Translations under genes and position numbers: made by a program | In this document: positions 12,311 through 23,394 of the stretch, piece by piece | Layout: each line of letters opens with the position of its first letter | Position numbering within the stretch: the first letter of the stretch is position 1 | Source of the DNA: Acanthochromis polyacanthus | Lineage: Eukaryota > Chordata > Actinopteri > Pomacentridae | Length of the DNA: 64,000 nt | Assembly: GCF_021347895.1 (NCBI RefSeq) | Contig: NC_067123.1 | Location: 2,806,149 to 2,870,148, forward strand | Direction of reading: 5' to 3' | The notes under the pieces: generated by a model | Seen by the model: the letters and a program-made list of their open reading frames with translations, nothing else | The model's database searches: none | What the model was told of the DNA's origin: nothing

Positions 12311-12524
12311 GCCACTTTCTATTTTCACTTTGTTTTGTGCGTACGCAAGCTTTATAAATGAGGCCCCTGGTCTTTATGCTAAGCTAATGCTAAGATAACG
12401 CTAACTTCCTGCAAGATGAAGCAAACGACGGCATTTTCCAAAACACTGAACGATTCCTGTAAGAGATTTTTATTTTTTTTATTTTTTTTATTTTGCAGGT
12501 CACTTAAAAAAAGTCTGCAAATAA

Positions 12525-12525
12525 C

Positions 12526-12606
<81 letters not shown>

Positions 12607-12607
12607 A
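12525..12607. repeat. (TG)n(TA)n microsatellite
   Basis: TGTG at both edges with a TA core broken once by TACATA. Open frames of alternating Ile-Tyr over it are artefacts. Confidence 0.97.
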
Positions 12608-12825
12608 AACAACCATAAAATTATTTGATTTTATTTAAATCAGCAAAAATATTATTTCACAGATAACTGCTTTTTAAAAAAGTGACGGAAAAGTATCAAT
12701 GAACTGGCATTTTTATAGATTTGTTTTGTTCAATTACAGGCAATACTGAGTAAAATCACGTTGAAAAGGATGAAAAATCTGATCAAGTCTAGCATAGCAT
12801 GGAATAGTGTCATGTAGCGTAGTAT

Positions 12826-13590
12826 AGTGTTGGATAGTCTATTAAATGTGCTATAGTGTGTATATATATTTAATGACCATAAAATTACACTTTTTTATTT
12901 TACTGTATTTAAATCAGCCAAGTTTAACTGACTATTATTAAGAGACTAAGGTAAGACACTAACCTGAACCTTCTCCAGGCCAGCAGGACTCTGGACGCCT
13001 TTAACTGGATGAATCTGCTGCTAAATTGACCGTCTGGTTTATTTGTGGACACAAAACTCTCCTCTGAACTACTTGGAAGGAAGAAAACAGATTAAGAGCT
13101 CAGAGGAGGATCTCCAGACGTTTGTTACGAACCAAACATCACTTCAGCTCCTTCTGCATCTCTTCTTTCTCTTCTTCTCTTTTTTGGGTCCTGAATTTGT
13201 CAAATGATGGCATCAAAATTTTAAGCAATATTAAAAACTTTTTGACAAATTTTTTGACAGATTTTTCCTGTTTTGTCAAATTACAGATAATAACTAATAT
13301 CACACAGAAAAATGTTAATTTAAAGTTTGAAAAAATTAAACAAAATTTTTTTAAAAAACTGACAATGTCCACATCTGAGTCATTAAAAAAAAAACTAATG
13401 ATTTGTTCTTTTTTTAATAAATTAGCAAATAATTACATTGTTTTTGCTGAGTTGAAATCATCAAAAATATTATTTTAAACAAGGAATAATTATGTATATT
13501 TATGATTTAAAATGAAAAATTATTTTTTGGGTTTTTGTTACTGAATAAATTAAATGAACTTTGATTTTTTTTTTCATGCAAAATAAATGA
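12826..13590 (+). repeat. Left arm of a large inverted repeat
   Basis: Reverse-complement match to 14895-16325. Diagnostic shared blocks are CTATTAAATGTGCTATAGTG at the outer edge, AGCAGGACTCTGGACGCC, AGCTCAGAGGAGGATCTCC and AAATGATGGCATCAAAATTT. The match is close (few substitutions over several hundred bases around 12980-13240). The open frame 13122-13478 is AT-rich noise. Confidence 0.85.
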
Positions 13591-14894
13591 CAATGAGCCG
13601 AACAAACCCGAACTTCGTGAATCAGGTTTAAAGGCATGTTGTCTGTTTTTGAAAATCTCCAAATTTACTCCATTTGTCAGTCAGAAAAAATTCACCAAAT
13701 CTGTCCTTAAAATCGTACATTTCGTCCCAATCAATCCTAATTTACACGTGTTGTTTACAAATCCATCAAAAATCAACCGTTTGTATTGACAAGATTCTGT
13801 CAAAAAAATAAAATTCTGCTTTATTCAGAGCAACAGAGAAGCTATTAATGACTGAACTATCACTACCGGTTACAAGACAAAAATTCTGGGATGTTTTTCA
13901 GTTGAACTGCAGGCAGTGTTTCTACAGAGCAGATTGTAAACAAAATAAAAATGGAAATAATAATTCTATAAAGAGTCCTTTGGTCTGTCCTCCTTCATGA
14001 TTGTCCTGTTTCCATGGAGCTGCGGGCCTTTACATTATTACACTACTACGTGCTGTATTTGTACGTAGATGAGGGTTTAACGTCTGATTAAAGCTTTAAA
14101 ATTCACAGAAATCTCTTCTGTTTTCTCGTCCTCTTCCATACAATCCCTCCTGATCTTTATCACTTGTTTAAAACTCGGGTTTCCTGCGATCCGTCCTCTC
14201 CAGGGAATCCCAGCGACCAAGAAGCAGCTAAATTTATCCCCCGATTCCCAGAAAAGTCCTGAAGCGTCGGCGGTTCCAGAGAAGCTCTGAGCGTTTGGAA
14301 CGATGAACTCCAGAACCAGAGGAGGAGGAAGAACGGCGTAAACGAGCTCCTTTATCAGCTCATTTACATACATGTACATAAACATGTTTGTCTGCTCCTT
14401 ATTTACATACATAAATCCCTGTTTATCTTTCTTCTTGGTGGAAACTCAGAGATGAATAGGAGTTGTAAAAAAAACAACAGCTTTTTAAGTTTTCTAAATA
14501 TTTGAACACTTTTCTGTTATTTTACAGATAATTAATAAAATCACAGAAAAAAATGTGTTAATTTACATGTTAGCTGTAAAACAGAATAATTTCACCTCAA
14601 AAATCTATATTTTTTATAAATATTGATTCCTTTTAAACAACTAGCTGTAAAACAATTTTTACTGCTTATTTATTACTATTTAAATCAGAAATATATTGCT
14701 TTCCAGGTATTTATTGACATTTAAATAATCATTTTCTAGATGATCTAAATCCGCAGATGGTGTGGATGTTTTTTTTTTATAAAGGAATAAAGACGTTTGT
14801 TTGCAACAAAGCTTTTCATCAAACATGTCCATGAAATCCTTATTTTTATTTTTCCTGTTTTTGTTTTCATTTTTTGTATCTTAATTGTCATTGC
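13591..14894. other. Spacer of the inverted repeat
   Basis: About 1.3 kb between the arms. It contains a moderately GC-rich patch (14100-14340) inside AT-rich sequence, with a 111-aa minus-strand frame that I do not recognise. No transposase motif is visible. Confidence 0.5.
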
Positions 14895-16325
14895 ACACTT
14901 TTCATATACAATGAAATTGCATGAAAATCAAAGTTCATTTGATTTATTCAGTAAAAAAAAAGTTTTTTCATTTTAAATCCTTAATATACATAATTATTCC
15001 TTGTTTAAAAAAACAAATTAAAATGGTGTAATTATTTGCTAAATTATTTTTAAAAAGGAACTAATCATTTATTTTTTTTAAAAATGACTTGGATGTGGAC
15101 ATTGTCAATTTTTTGTTTAATTTTTCCAAACTTTAAATTCATATTTTTCTGTGTGATATTAGTTATCTGTAATTTGACAAAAACAGGAAAAATATTTTTA
15201 TTTAACAGTTATAAAATATAGCTTACAATCCTTAATATTTTAATTACTATGAAAGTTGTGATAAATATCTTAATATTTTTGCAGAGTAGAAAATTCAGTC
15301 AAACGTTGAAAAAGGATGAATCATTATTTATAAAAATATAGATTACTGAAGTTGATGTTATTCAGTTTCTGATAGTTTTCTGTTTGGTTTTACAATTAAT
15401 GTGTATTTTTCTGTGACACCATCTATTATCTGTAATTTGACAAAACAGGAAAAATCTGTCAAAAAGTTTTTAATATTGCTTAAAATTTTGATGCCATCAT
15501 TTGACAAATTCAGGACCCAAAAAAGAGAAGAAGAGAAAGAAGAGATGCAGAAGGAGCTGAAGTGATGTTTGGTTCGTAACAAACGTCTGGAGATCCTCCT
15601 CTGAGCTCTTAATCTGTTTTCTTCCTTCCAAGTAGTTCATCAGAGGAGAGTTTTGTGTCCACAAATAAACCAGACGGTCAATTTAGCAGCAGATTCATCC
15701 AGTTAAAGGCGTCCAGAGTCCTGCTGGCCTGGAGAAGGTTCAGGGTTCAAAGGAAAGAAAAACCTTCAGAGCTTCAACAGTTTCTCCTTGAAGGTGTTAA
15801 ACCATCCATCCATTCTCTATACACCACTTTATCCTCACTAGGGTCATGGGGGGTGCTGGAGTCTATCCCAGCTGACTCGGGTGAAGGCAGGGGACACCCT
15901 GGACAGGTCACCAGTCTGTCACAGGGCTACATATACAGACACACAATCACACTCACATTCACACCTACGGACAATTTAGAGTAACCAATTAACCTCAGCA
16001 TGTTTTTGGACTGTGGGAGGAAGCCGGAGTACCCGGAGAAAACCCACGCATGCACAGGGAGAACATGCAAACTCCATGCAGAAAGATCCCAGGCACAGGC
16101 CGGGATTTGAACCGGGGATCTTCTTGCTGCAAGGCTAAAGTGCTAACCACTGCCTCACTGAGCAGCCCGGTGTCAAACCAGGACAAGTAAAATCTATAAA
16201 TAGTCTCTTAATAATAGTCAGTTAAACTTGACTGATTTAAATAAAGTAAAAAAGTGTAATTTTATGGTTATATATATATATGCACACTATAGCACATTTA
16301 GTCCACTATCCTATTTAATGTAGCA
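14895..16325 (-). repeat. Right arm of the large inverted repeat, with two interruptions
   Basis: Reverse complement of 12826-13590. It is longer because of about 235 bp of local duplication near 15185-15440 (the ATCTGTAATTTGACAAAAC block appears twice, about 15167 and 15428) and a separate insertion at about 15745-16195. The outer edge CACTATAGCACATTTAGTC mirrors the left arm's outer edge. Confidence 0.8.
15745..16195. mobile_element. Teleost interspersed repeat inserted in the right arm
   Basis: Recognisable fish repeat: CCATCCATTCTCTATACACC, CTATCCCAGCTGACTC, GGACACCCTGGACAGGTC, TTTTTGGACTGTGGGAGGAA and GGGAGAACATGCAAACTCC in order, ending near AAAGTGCTAACCACTGCC. The left arm has only about 15 bases at the matching position, so this is a later insertion. 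I am unsure of its family; I associate such ends with RTE-type LINEs. Confidence 0.8.
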
Positions 16326-17629
16326 TTTTGAGATTTTGCTGTTATTATATTTATTATTATTAGAAGTACTAGTGGCAGTAGTAGTATTTTAAGGACTGAA
16401 AATTGTAAGCAATTTTATCGGCAATATTTTATGAGATATTTAACACAGATTTTTTTTCACAGATTTTTAATTACAGGCAATAGCTAATATCAGAAAAAAG
16501 TATTAATTTATACATAAATGTAAAAAAAAAATTAAAAAACAACCAAAAATTGTAAAACGTCATATTTTTAAATAATGATTCATCCAATTAACTGTTCAAA
16601 ATTACAAAATTATTAATGAATGAATTAAATATCATTAATATGAATTATCACTTAATTTATTGTTACAAAATTACACAATTTTCGGCTGTATTTAACTGTA
16701 TCTTTATATATTTATTGTCATATATGTAATAATTATAATATTAAGGCATGAAAATTGTAAGTAATATTTTAAAACTTTTTTCAGATTTTTCCTGTTTTGT
16801 CAAATTACAGATAATAAATATTACAAAAAAGTATTAATTTACAAGAAAAAAATGTCTACATCAAAGTATTTTTTCATAAATGGTAGTCTGCTTTTAATAT
16901 TTTACCAAATACCTTTTTACTGTATTTAAATCAACAGATGTATTATTTTCTGATATTTATTTTAGTTATTAAAGAATAATTATGTATGTTAAGGATTTAA
17001 AATTAAAAATAATTGAATTTTATTTTGAACTGTTAATTTGCAGATTTTTCCTGTTTTCTTTAACTAAATATAATATCCACTACCACAACAAACGTCTTAA
17101 TTTACATCATTAAAAATAAAAATAAACACATTTAAAAACAGGACAAAAATGAAAAACAGAAATAATTTGCTTTTTACAATTTGTGTACATTCAATAAAAC
17201 TTTTACATATTTTTTTCCATGAATCGTTGCTGCCAAATTCACACTATTTTTAACTTCTTTTTTCCCAGTGTATTGAAGGCTGCAGATGCACATTAGTTAT
17301 TAATAAAAGCATCTTAATCCATTAATTCTGAAAACATTAATCAGTCACCAGAGAGTCCGACCAATCAGAGAGCTTTTTATTGGCTTATTACTGATCTAGA
17401 AGGCTTTAAACGACTTAGAAGAAGTTTCACAACCTGCTGGCTGAAGGACAAATATTACACAAGAAGCTGCTGCATTTAAAGCTCCACATCCAGGAGACGT
17501 TCTCTGAGGTTCTGTCCTCAGACCAACCTGTGATCCTCTTATGGTCCACAGCTCCATGACCCACATCAGGACGACTCACGGTTACATAAGAAGAGCCGAG
17601 CCGCTTTATCTCCGTAACCTCCACGAAAC
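16326..17629. repeat. AT-rich degenerate copies of inverted-repeat sequence
   Basis: Phrases of the arms recur here in diverged form, for example CAGATTTTTCCTGTTTTGTC near 16787 and TTACAGGCAATAGCTAATAT near 16471. The last 300 bases (about 17300-17630) have more normal composition and no feature I recognise. Confidence 0.5.
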
Positions 17630-17975
17630 CCCCAGCAAACATCCAGGAAACCTCCAGCAAACATCCAGGAAACCTCCAGCAAACCTCCAGCAAACATCCA
17701 GGAAACCTTCATGAAACCTCCAGCAAACATCCAGAAAACTTCCAGGAAACCTCTAGCAAACCTTCATGAAACCTTCAGCAAACATCCAGAAAACCTCCAG
17801 CAAACATCCAGAAAACCTCCAGCAAACATCCAGAAAACCTTCAGCAAACATCCAGAAAACCTCCAGCAAACATCCAGAAAACCTTCAGCAAACATCCAGA
17901 AAACCTCCAGCAAACATCCAGAAAACTTCCAGGAAACCTCCAGCAAACCTTTTTGAAACCTCCAGTAAACCTTCA
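17630..17975. repeat. 21-bp minisatellite (about 16 units)
   Basis: Units alternate AAACCTCCAGC and AAACATCCAGA-type halves, about 21 bp per pair, with CCTTCA variants. Because 21 is 7 codons, open frames appear on both strands; they have no independent support. Confidence 0.93.
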
Positions 17976-18009
17976 AACAACCTTCAGAAAACCTCCACCA
18001 TAAATACAG

Positions 18010-18500
18010 AAAAGATAAAACGACAAAATGACAAACATAAAACATAAAACAACAAACCCATCATCACCAGGTTCTGCTAACATGTTGTGGGACGTGTTAC
18101 ATGAATAATAGTTATTATTTAAGGTAGTGTCTACAGATACGGACCCGTACCCGTAGCCTGTGGGCTACGGATACGGCACTTTCCATTTGCCAGACAGATA
18201 CGGACCCGTACGCGAGTCTCGCGAGTCAAGAAGCTGCTAACCACTGCAAACTGTTGAAAGGTAAGCAAAGGTTAAGGTTAGGGTTAGTGTTAGGGTCAGG
18301 TTTAGGGTCCGTACCTGTAGTACCGATGCTACGGGTCCGTACCGCTAGCGTCTACCGGGAGTCACGTGACCAGATCTCGCTTATCTGATTGGCAAATGGC
18401 AAGTGCCGGATCCGTAGTCCACAGGCTACGGGTACGGGTCCGTACCTCTAGCAACAACCATTATTTAAGATACTGATTTAAAAATGTTGAATGCAGTAAA
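18010..18500 (-). mobile_element. R1 element copy C, partial and interrupted
   Basis: A short ACGACAAAATGAC-type stub is followed by AGGTTCTGCTAACATGT and CATGAATAATAGTTATTATT, the reverse complement of R1 copy A near 8340-8395. After a 337-bp insertion the match resumes as GATTTAAAAATGTTG. The remaining arm and terminus are not recognisable. Confidence 0.65.
18123..18459. mobile_element. 337-bp TIR element with 9-bp target duplication, MULE-like
   Basis: Terminal inverted repeats of about 78 bp start GG and share TACGGACCCGTACCCGTAGC and CTACGGATACGGCACTT (right copy slightly diverged). ATTATTTAA flanks both sides (18114-18122 and 18460-18468). R1 copies A and B show the uninterrupted site. 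Long TIRs with a 9-bp duplication fit Mutator-like elements; an 8-bp reading would fit hAT, so the superfamily is tentative. The core repeats the ACGGACCCGT motif and has a run of GGTTAGGGTTAG-like sequence. There is no coding capacity. Confidence 0.8.
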
Positions 18501-18810
18501 ATATGGTGACTGTCCACCAGATTTATAAATACTATATGTTAAAATAAGTAGAAATGTTAAATATATATATATATACATACAATACAAATTTATAAACAGG
18601 TAAATGTATAATATGTGAAAATACTAACAGGTAAAATGAGTGGAATATTAATGGTGTGTGTGTTCTATGTATGTCTTTTTATATGTGTGTGTATGTGTTT
18701 TTATTTCATATGTGTGTGTTTTTATTTGTGTGTGTTCTGCCTCTCTCTTTTTGTGTGTTTGTTTTTATCTGTGCGTGTTGATGTTTGTATGTTTTTATGT
18801 GTGTTTCTCG

Positions 18811-18813
<3 letters not shown>

Positions 18814-18871
<58 letters not shown>
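18814..18871. repeat. (TG)n microsatellite upstream of cdk5r1
   Basis: About 29 uninterrupted TG units immediately before the CpG-rich segment. The flanking 18650-18810 is loosely TG-rich. Confidence 0.97.
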
Positions 18872-18872
<1 letters not shown>

Positions 18873-18884
18873 GGAGGAGTCTGT

Positions 18885-19330
18885 CGGTGCCTCCCCCTCC
18901 TCTCCGTTACTGATCCAGATCTCGCTCTGAGGTCGCACCGATCTCCGGTCATTAGGAGGCTGCAGCTCTCCGCGTGCGGACCGAGAGCTGCTGCTGCTGC
19001 TGCACCGGAGACCAGCACCGGGAAGCGGGAGGAGACGTTAGAGGAGACTTTTACGCGCGCAGAGGACGGAATGCATCGGAAGGACTCCGACCGACTGAAA
19101 GTTTGTTGTTCACCGTTTACCGACATGGAGCCGCAGAGAGAGAGAGACGGTCGGTAAGAACGGAGGCGGCGGAGAGTCGGTGAAGGTCCGGGGAGCACCG
19201 GAGGATGACACCGGCAGCCCGGCGGCATCTTTAACGGACTCTCTGCTCCTGATCCCCCGTTCATCTGAAACACAAACACAGAACCGGACCGTGAAAATCT
19301 CCGGTCCTCCGGTGAGCGGCTGTCCGGTTT
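18885..19330 (+). promoter_or_regulatory. CpG-rich putative promoter and 5' leader of cdk5r1
   Basis: Many CpG dinucleotides and raised GC stand out from the AT-rich flanks. It lies about 1 kb upstream of the start codon on the same strand. Two donor-like sites are present, TCG|GTAAGA at 19154 and CCG|GTGAGC at 19312. I see no clear TATA box. Assignment rests on composition and position only. Confidence 0.5.
19071..19157 (+). other. Possible upstream ORF in the cdk5r1 leader
   Basis: ATG CAT CGG opens 28 codons that end at the TAA of the donor site GTAAG, so the stop exists only in unspliced RNA. If splicing uses 19154 the uORF would run into the next exon. Its significance is inference. Confidence 0.25.
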
Positions 19331-20153
19331 GTTCATGTAACCCTCCTTCCTGCAGGTCAAAATCTTTCGTTTTATGTTTTCACAGTGAAAACTTCCACAT
19401 TTTCAACATTTTTGGGTGAAAAAAATGTTAAAAAAATGTTTCTTGTTTCATTCAGAAAAAAAATCAAACAAATTTTGTTTGATTTTTATGTGAATGTTCT
19501 TAAAGAAAATATTTAAGTTTTACCGATAAATATGTAATCACTTTAGATATTTTTAGGGTTTTGGAGGAGTTTCACTCATTTTTCGAGAATATTAACAATT
19601 TTTAAATATATTTTTCTTGCGAAATTTGGGGGATTTTTTTTTATTTTTTTTTTTAAAGGCTTATAAGGGAAACTTTGAAGGATTTTTTTTCATGAAGGTT
19701 TTGCAAATTCTGAGAAATGTGGGCAATTTTTTGCTGAACTTTTATATTTTTTTCAGACAAGGGAACATTGTTTTTGGTGCCGTAAATGAAGACAACAGGA
19801 GGGTTAATCAGTGATAAAGTCTGAGCCTCAGACTCATTAAACATCTGAACTTTAATTAAGTAGAATAAAGAGAAGAATCCTTTAAACAGATCAGACTGTT
19901 CTGCTGATTAACCCTTAGAACCAGGAATGTTCTCCTCCAGAACGTCACAACAAACTGTCTTCATGAGCTTCTCCTGTTTCACCAGATTTTCTCCCTCAGC
20001 TCTACGTTGACTCTTTACTCTCTATTTTATGATGTTCAAACACAAACTCTGACCTTCCCCTTTCTGCAGATCAGAGTTGTTTTATCTCCTGTATGTAAAG
20101 TTGAGTTATTTTTGGACGTTCTCCTGATGAATCTCTTCTTCTTCTATCTCCAG
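19154..20153 (+). other. Candidate 5'-UTR intron of cdk5r1
   Basis: The donor GTAAGA at 19154 (alternative GTGAGC at 19312) pairs with a strong acceptor, a run of pyrimidines TCTTCTTCTTCTATCTCCAG ending at 20153, 102 bases before the ATG. The interval contains a TTAA-flanked MITE (19341-19803), as expected for intronic rather than exonic sequence. Confidence 0.45.
19341..19803. mobile_element. TTAA-site MITE, copy 1
   Basis: The left end is (G)TAACCCTCC followed by TGCAGGTCAAA and the right end GACAACAGGAGGGTTAA, inverted versions of each other. The core is AT-rich with GATTTTTATGTGAATGTTCT. Same family as 24826-25320 and 28776-29140. TTAA duplication with CCC ends suggests a piggyBac- or Kolobok-type parent; which one is open. 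Confidence 0.75.
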
Positions 20154-20255
20154 CTCCCCTCCTGCTGCTCTCCTCATCATGCTTTCCTGCTGAGTCTCTG
20201 CATCTTGTGGATATTATTAATTCAGACTCTGTGGGTGTGATCCGTGGAGCTCATC

Positions 20256-21248
20256 ATGGGGACCGTCCTGTCGCTGTCCCCCGGCTCCCGTAAGTCCGGC
20301 TACTACGAGCACCGGCCCGGCTCGCTCAGCCACTACCCCAGCCTCAGCAGCCGCTCCCTCAACAGCCAGAAGGACCGCGGCCTGAAGAGAGGACAGTCCA
20401 TCTTCCTGCCGGCGCTCACCTGGAAGCGACTGGTGGCTTCCACCAAGAAGAAGGGCAACTCCAAGAAGGTCCCCGGCGGCCCGGTGGCCCTCGGAGATCC
20501 TCTGAACAACAACAACAGCATCAACATCTACCAGAAGGACCCGGTGCTGCACCTCAACCGGGAGAACGTGAAGAAGTCGCTGTCATGTGCCAACCTGTCC
20601 AGCTACGAGGGCCCAGCGGGTCTGGGTCTGGGTCTGGGCTACGGTCTGGGGATGGGTCAGGGTCACGGCTTCAGCTACAGTAAATCCCAGCAGCTGTCCT
20701 CGGTGAAGAAGGTTCCTCAGGGGACGGCGAGCTCGTCTCCGAAGAGGGTGATCGTCCAGGCGTCCACCAGCGAGCTGCTGCGCTGTCTGGGGGAGTTCCT
20801 GTGCTGCCGCTGCTACCGGCTGAAGCACCTTTCCCCGGCCGACCCGGTGCTGTGGCTACGGGCCGTGGATCGATCGCTGCTGCTGCAGGGCTGGCAGGAC
20901 CAGGCCTTCGTCACGCCGGCCAACGTGGTCTTCGTCTACATGCTGTGCCGAGACGTGGTGGATGGAGACCTGGTGGCGTCGGAGCACGAGCTGCAGGCAA
21001 TCCTGCTCACCTGCCTCTACCTGTCCTACTCCTACATGGGCAACGAGATCTCCTACCCGCTCAAGCCCTTCCTGGTGGAGGCGGGTAAGGAGGCCTTCTG
21101 GGACCGCTGCCTAGCCATCATCGACGCCACCAGCGCCAAGATGCTGCGGATCAACGCCGACCCGCACTTCTTCACTCAAGTGTTTGCCGAGCTGAAGAGC
21201 GAAGGCGGCTGCGGGCCTCAGGACTACAGCCGGGTTCTGGACCGGTGA
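20256..21248 (+). CDS. cdk5r1: CDK5 activator 1 (p35-type)
   Basis: Regulatory subunit that binds and activates the kinase CDK5 in neurons, normally at the membrane. The 330-aa product starts MGTVLSLSP: Gly2 fits N-myristoylation, and Ser8-Pro is a CDK5-type site. A Lys/Arg-rich stretch (residues 57-72) and the p35-specific [10 protein letters not shown] block (106-115) follow. Residues 163-315 form the cyclin-like CDK5-binding fold ([62 protein letters not shown]), ending LDR. The SLSCANLS block separates p35 from p39 (cdk5r2). Residues 122-138 are a Gly-rich GLGLGLGYG tract unlike mammalian p35. The position equivalent to the calpain cut (Phe-Ala in mammals, from memory) reads Tyr117-Glu118. 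The ATG at 20256 is in good context (A at -3, G at +4); the upstream in-frame GTG is not a start. One exon, very GC-rich third positions. Which teleost duplicate (1a or 1b) is unresolved. Confidence 0.95.
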   Translation: MGTVLSLSPGSRKSGYYEHRPGSLSHYPSLSSRSLNSQKDRGLKRGQSIFLPALTWKRLVASTKKKGNSKKVPGGPVALGDPLNNNNSINIYQKDPVLHLNRENVKKSLSCANLSSYEGPAGLGLGLGYGLGMGQGHGFSYSKSQQLSSVKKVPQGTASSSPKRVIVQASTSELLRCLGEFLCCRCYRLKHLSPADPVLWLRAVDRSLLLQGWQDQAFVTPANVVFVYMLCRDVVDGDLVASEHELQAILLTCLYLSYSYMGNEISYPLKPFLVEAGKEAFWDRCLAIIDATSAKMLRINADPHFFTQVFAELKSEGGCGPQDYSRVLDR

Positions 21249-23394
21249 GAGGAGTCCTGGACGCATGCCTTTTTCTAACACAAACACTCGTCCGTCTCGT
21301 ACGGAATCCCCTTGTCCTGCTGTGATATGGAAAGACTTCTGGAGACTTATTTAATCATCCCGTCTGTGTTTGTTGCCATCGTCCCTCCATCCACAGAACG
21401 GCCGGCTAACCGGTGGGGACTGTGAAAGGATTTTATTCGTAATATATTAAGGTTCCTCATGTTGAACAAAGAAACCACATGGAGCAAATTGTGTGCGGAC
21501 ATAACACGAGATTTCTGGAGATTTTAGCATTTTCAACTGTGTTTGTTGCCATCATTCTTCAATCCGCAAAGGCTGGCTAAAGATCAATTCATGCTTTTGA
21601 CATCTGTATGCACAGATTAGTGTAGTCTTTGAAAGTGGTTTTTGACACAAAAAACACACAGCACGGGGTTCCTGGAGATTTCAGAGCTTGTCGCTGTGTT
21701 TGGGCTCTGTTGATCGAAAGCATTTCAAAATGTAAACACCTCTAAGGTCCAGCAGCAGCTACTTTAACTACAGCTCTTTAAACGAGGACCCATGAAGGGG
21801 TGAACATCTGAGAATCTCCTGGTAGTTGTCTTCGTTTTCTTGGACGTTCATGGAGGGTTTTGTGGATTTGGTTTGCATCACATGGATGCAGAAAGCATGA
21901 GTTGTTCTTAGCAGGGGTTGTTTTTGTGACCAGTTAACTCCAACTGGGAACCATTTGGTCCACCTGTCCCAGTGACTGCTCCCAGTGGTCCCAGCTGCTC
22001 CTCTGCATCTGACAGACAGAGATCCCAGCAGCTTCGTTCTTCTCTGGATGGGATTAAACATGAAGCTGTATTTCGCTGGATGTTGAGCTCTGACTGAGGG
22101 GAACAGTTGACGGTTCAGTCCTGCTGTGTTTTCAGACCAGCTGCTGCTTTTTGTCTTCACCTGTCAGAGTGTTTGTTTAATCTGGAGGTAGAACCTGGTC
22201 CTGGTCTCCTCTGATGGACGTCTGCCAGGTCATCAGCTGTTTACTCCGTCCTTTGTTCGCTGCTTCTTGTTGACGGAGCGCCTTCAGTATTAATGAGATT
22301 AGCAGATTACTGCAGCCCCTCCCAACCTCTGCCCCCCTCTAATCCCAGCCGGACCGCTGCTGTAAACACACACATGTGTACAAACACACGCGTGTGTACA
22401 AGCACACGGCTCCCGGTCCGAGAGGGAAGCGCTGCAGGACGAATGCTGCCGCCGGTTTGTTGTTTCTGAGTTTGTCCCAGTTTCTCGCCTGCTCTGCGGT
22501 TAAATTATTCCCTGAATGAAGCGTCGGCGTTTTACGCTCCAGCAGCTTTAATCTCCACTGAGCTGAAATGTTCGTGTTTAAGGTGGATCACAGATGAGCC
22601 CAAAGTTCATCAATGTGACTTTTATTAGTCAAAGCGTCTGGATTTCAGCTCCCTGGACGTCCCAAAGTTCAGTTTGAGGCTGCAGGAGGTCACTTCAGGT
22701 CATCACACTGAGGTCAGATGATCAGCAGACCCTCAAACAGTTTAACACCAAATTAGAGCCGCTTTCAGGCCATAAAACCACTAAACTCTGCCTGGATTCT
22801 TGTATTACAGATTTTATTTTTCTTTTATCGCTTCTCCCCGTTTAAAATCCAACAACAGCTGTTTTTATCATGTGTTTATGCACAGTTTGAAAGATCGCAT
22901 TAGAAAACTAAATGTAAACAGACTTTTATTTATTTTTTGCCAAAAAGTGTTTACACTCGCTGAAGCAGTTTTTGACTTTTAAAAAACACCTTCAGCTCCT
23001 TTTCATGACATTTTTTGTAGTATTTCAAGCGTTTGCTTCAACTTTGCTGTTTAATAAGAAGCAGCTGATGCTGGCCTCTTTTTGCTGTAATTTTAACAAA
23101 CTCTGGGCTCCAAAAAGGAAAATTAGCGGAAATAATGCAAACATTAGTAGAAAATGAGTTTTTCTGCTTTTGTGGATGCTGGTGGTTCTGGCCGAGTTTA
23201 TAACCGAAAATCTGTAAAGTAGAAATATTGATCACATTTTCACCATTACGACAGTTTCTGGACTAATATTAGACATGCAGTTCTGTCAGAAAACTCAACC
23301 AAATCTGATATTTTATGAATGTCAGTTGATCCTACATGACTCAATTAAAAATATCATAAAAAATGAATTGTTTGCTCCAACCAGATTCCATAAA
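21249..23394 (+). other. Downstream of cdk5r1, probable 3' UTR then intergenic
   Basis: No exon-like frame. Near-copies of GAGATTTCTGGAGATTTTAG and GAGATTTCAGAGCTTG (about 21510 and 21677) with GTGTTTGTTGCCATC (about 21367 and 21538) suggest small diverged local duplications. I find no AATAAA on the plus strand before 23600, so the poly(A) site may use a variant signal. A short ACACACGCGTGTGT tract lies near 22385. Confidence 0.4.

Noticed and set aside
18250..18310. Ancient telomere fusion site
   Set aside because: The TTAGGG-like units are few and degenerate and lie inside a TIR element, so element content is the simpler explanation.
18615..19157. 180-aa frame through the (TG)n run into the CpG-rich segment
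   Set aside because: Cys/Val alternation from the microsatellite; only the short uORF part from 19071 is worth noting.
20217..20828. Minus-strand and alternative-frame open frames in cdk5r1
   Set aside because: Shadows of a GC-rich coding exon; the plus-strand frame matches a known protein family along its length.
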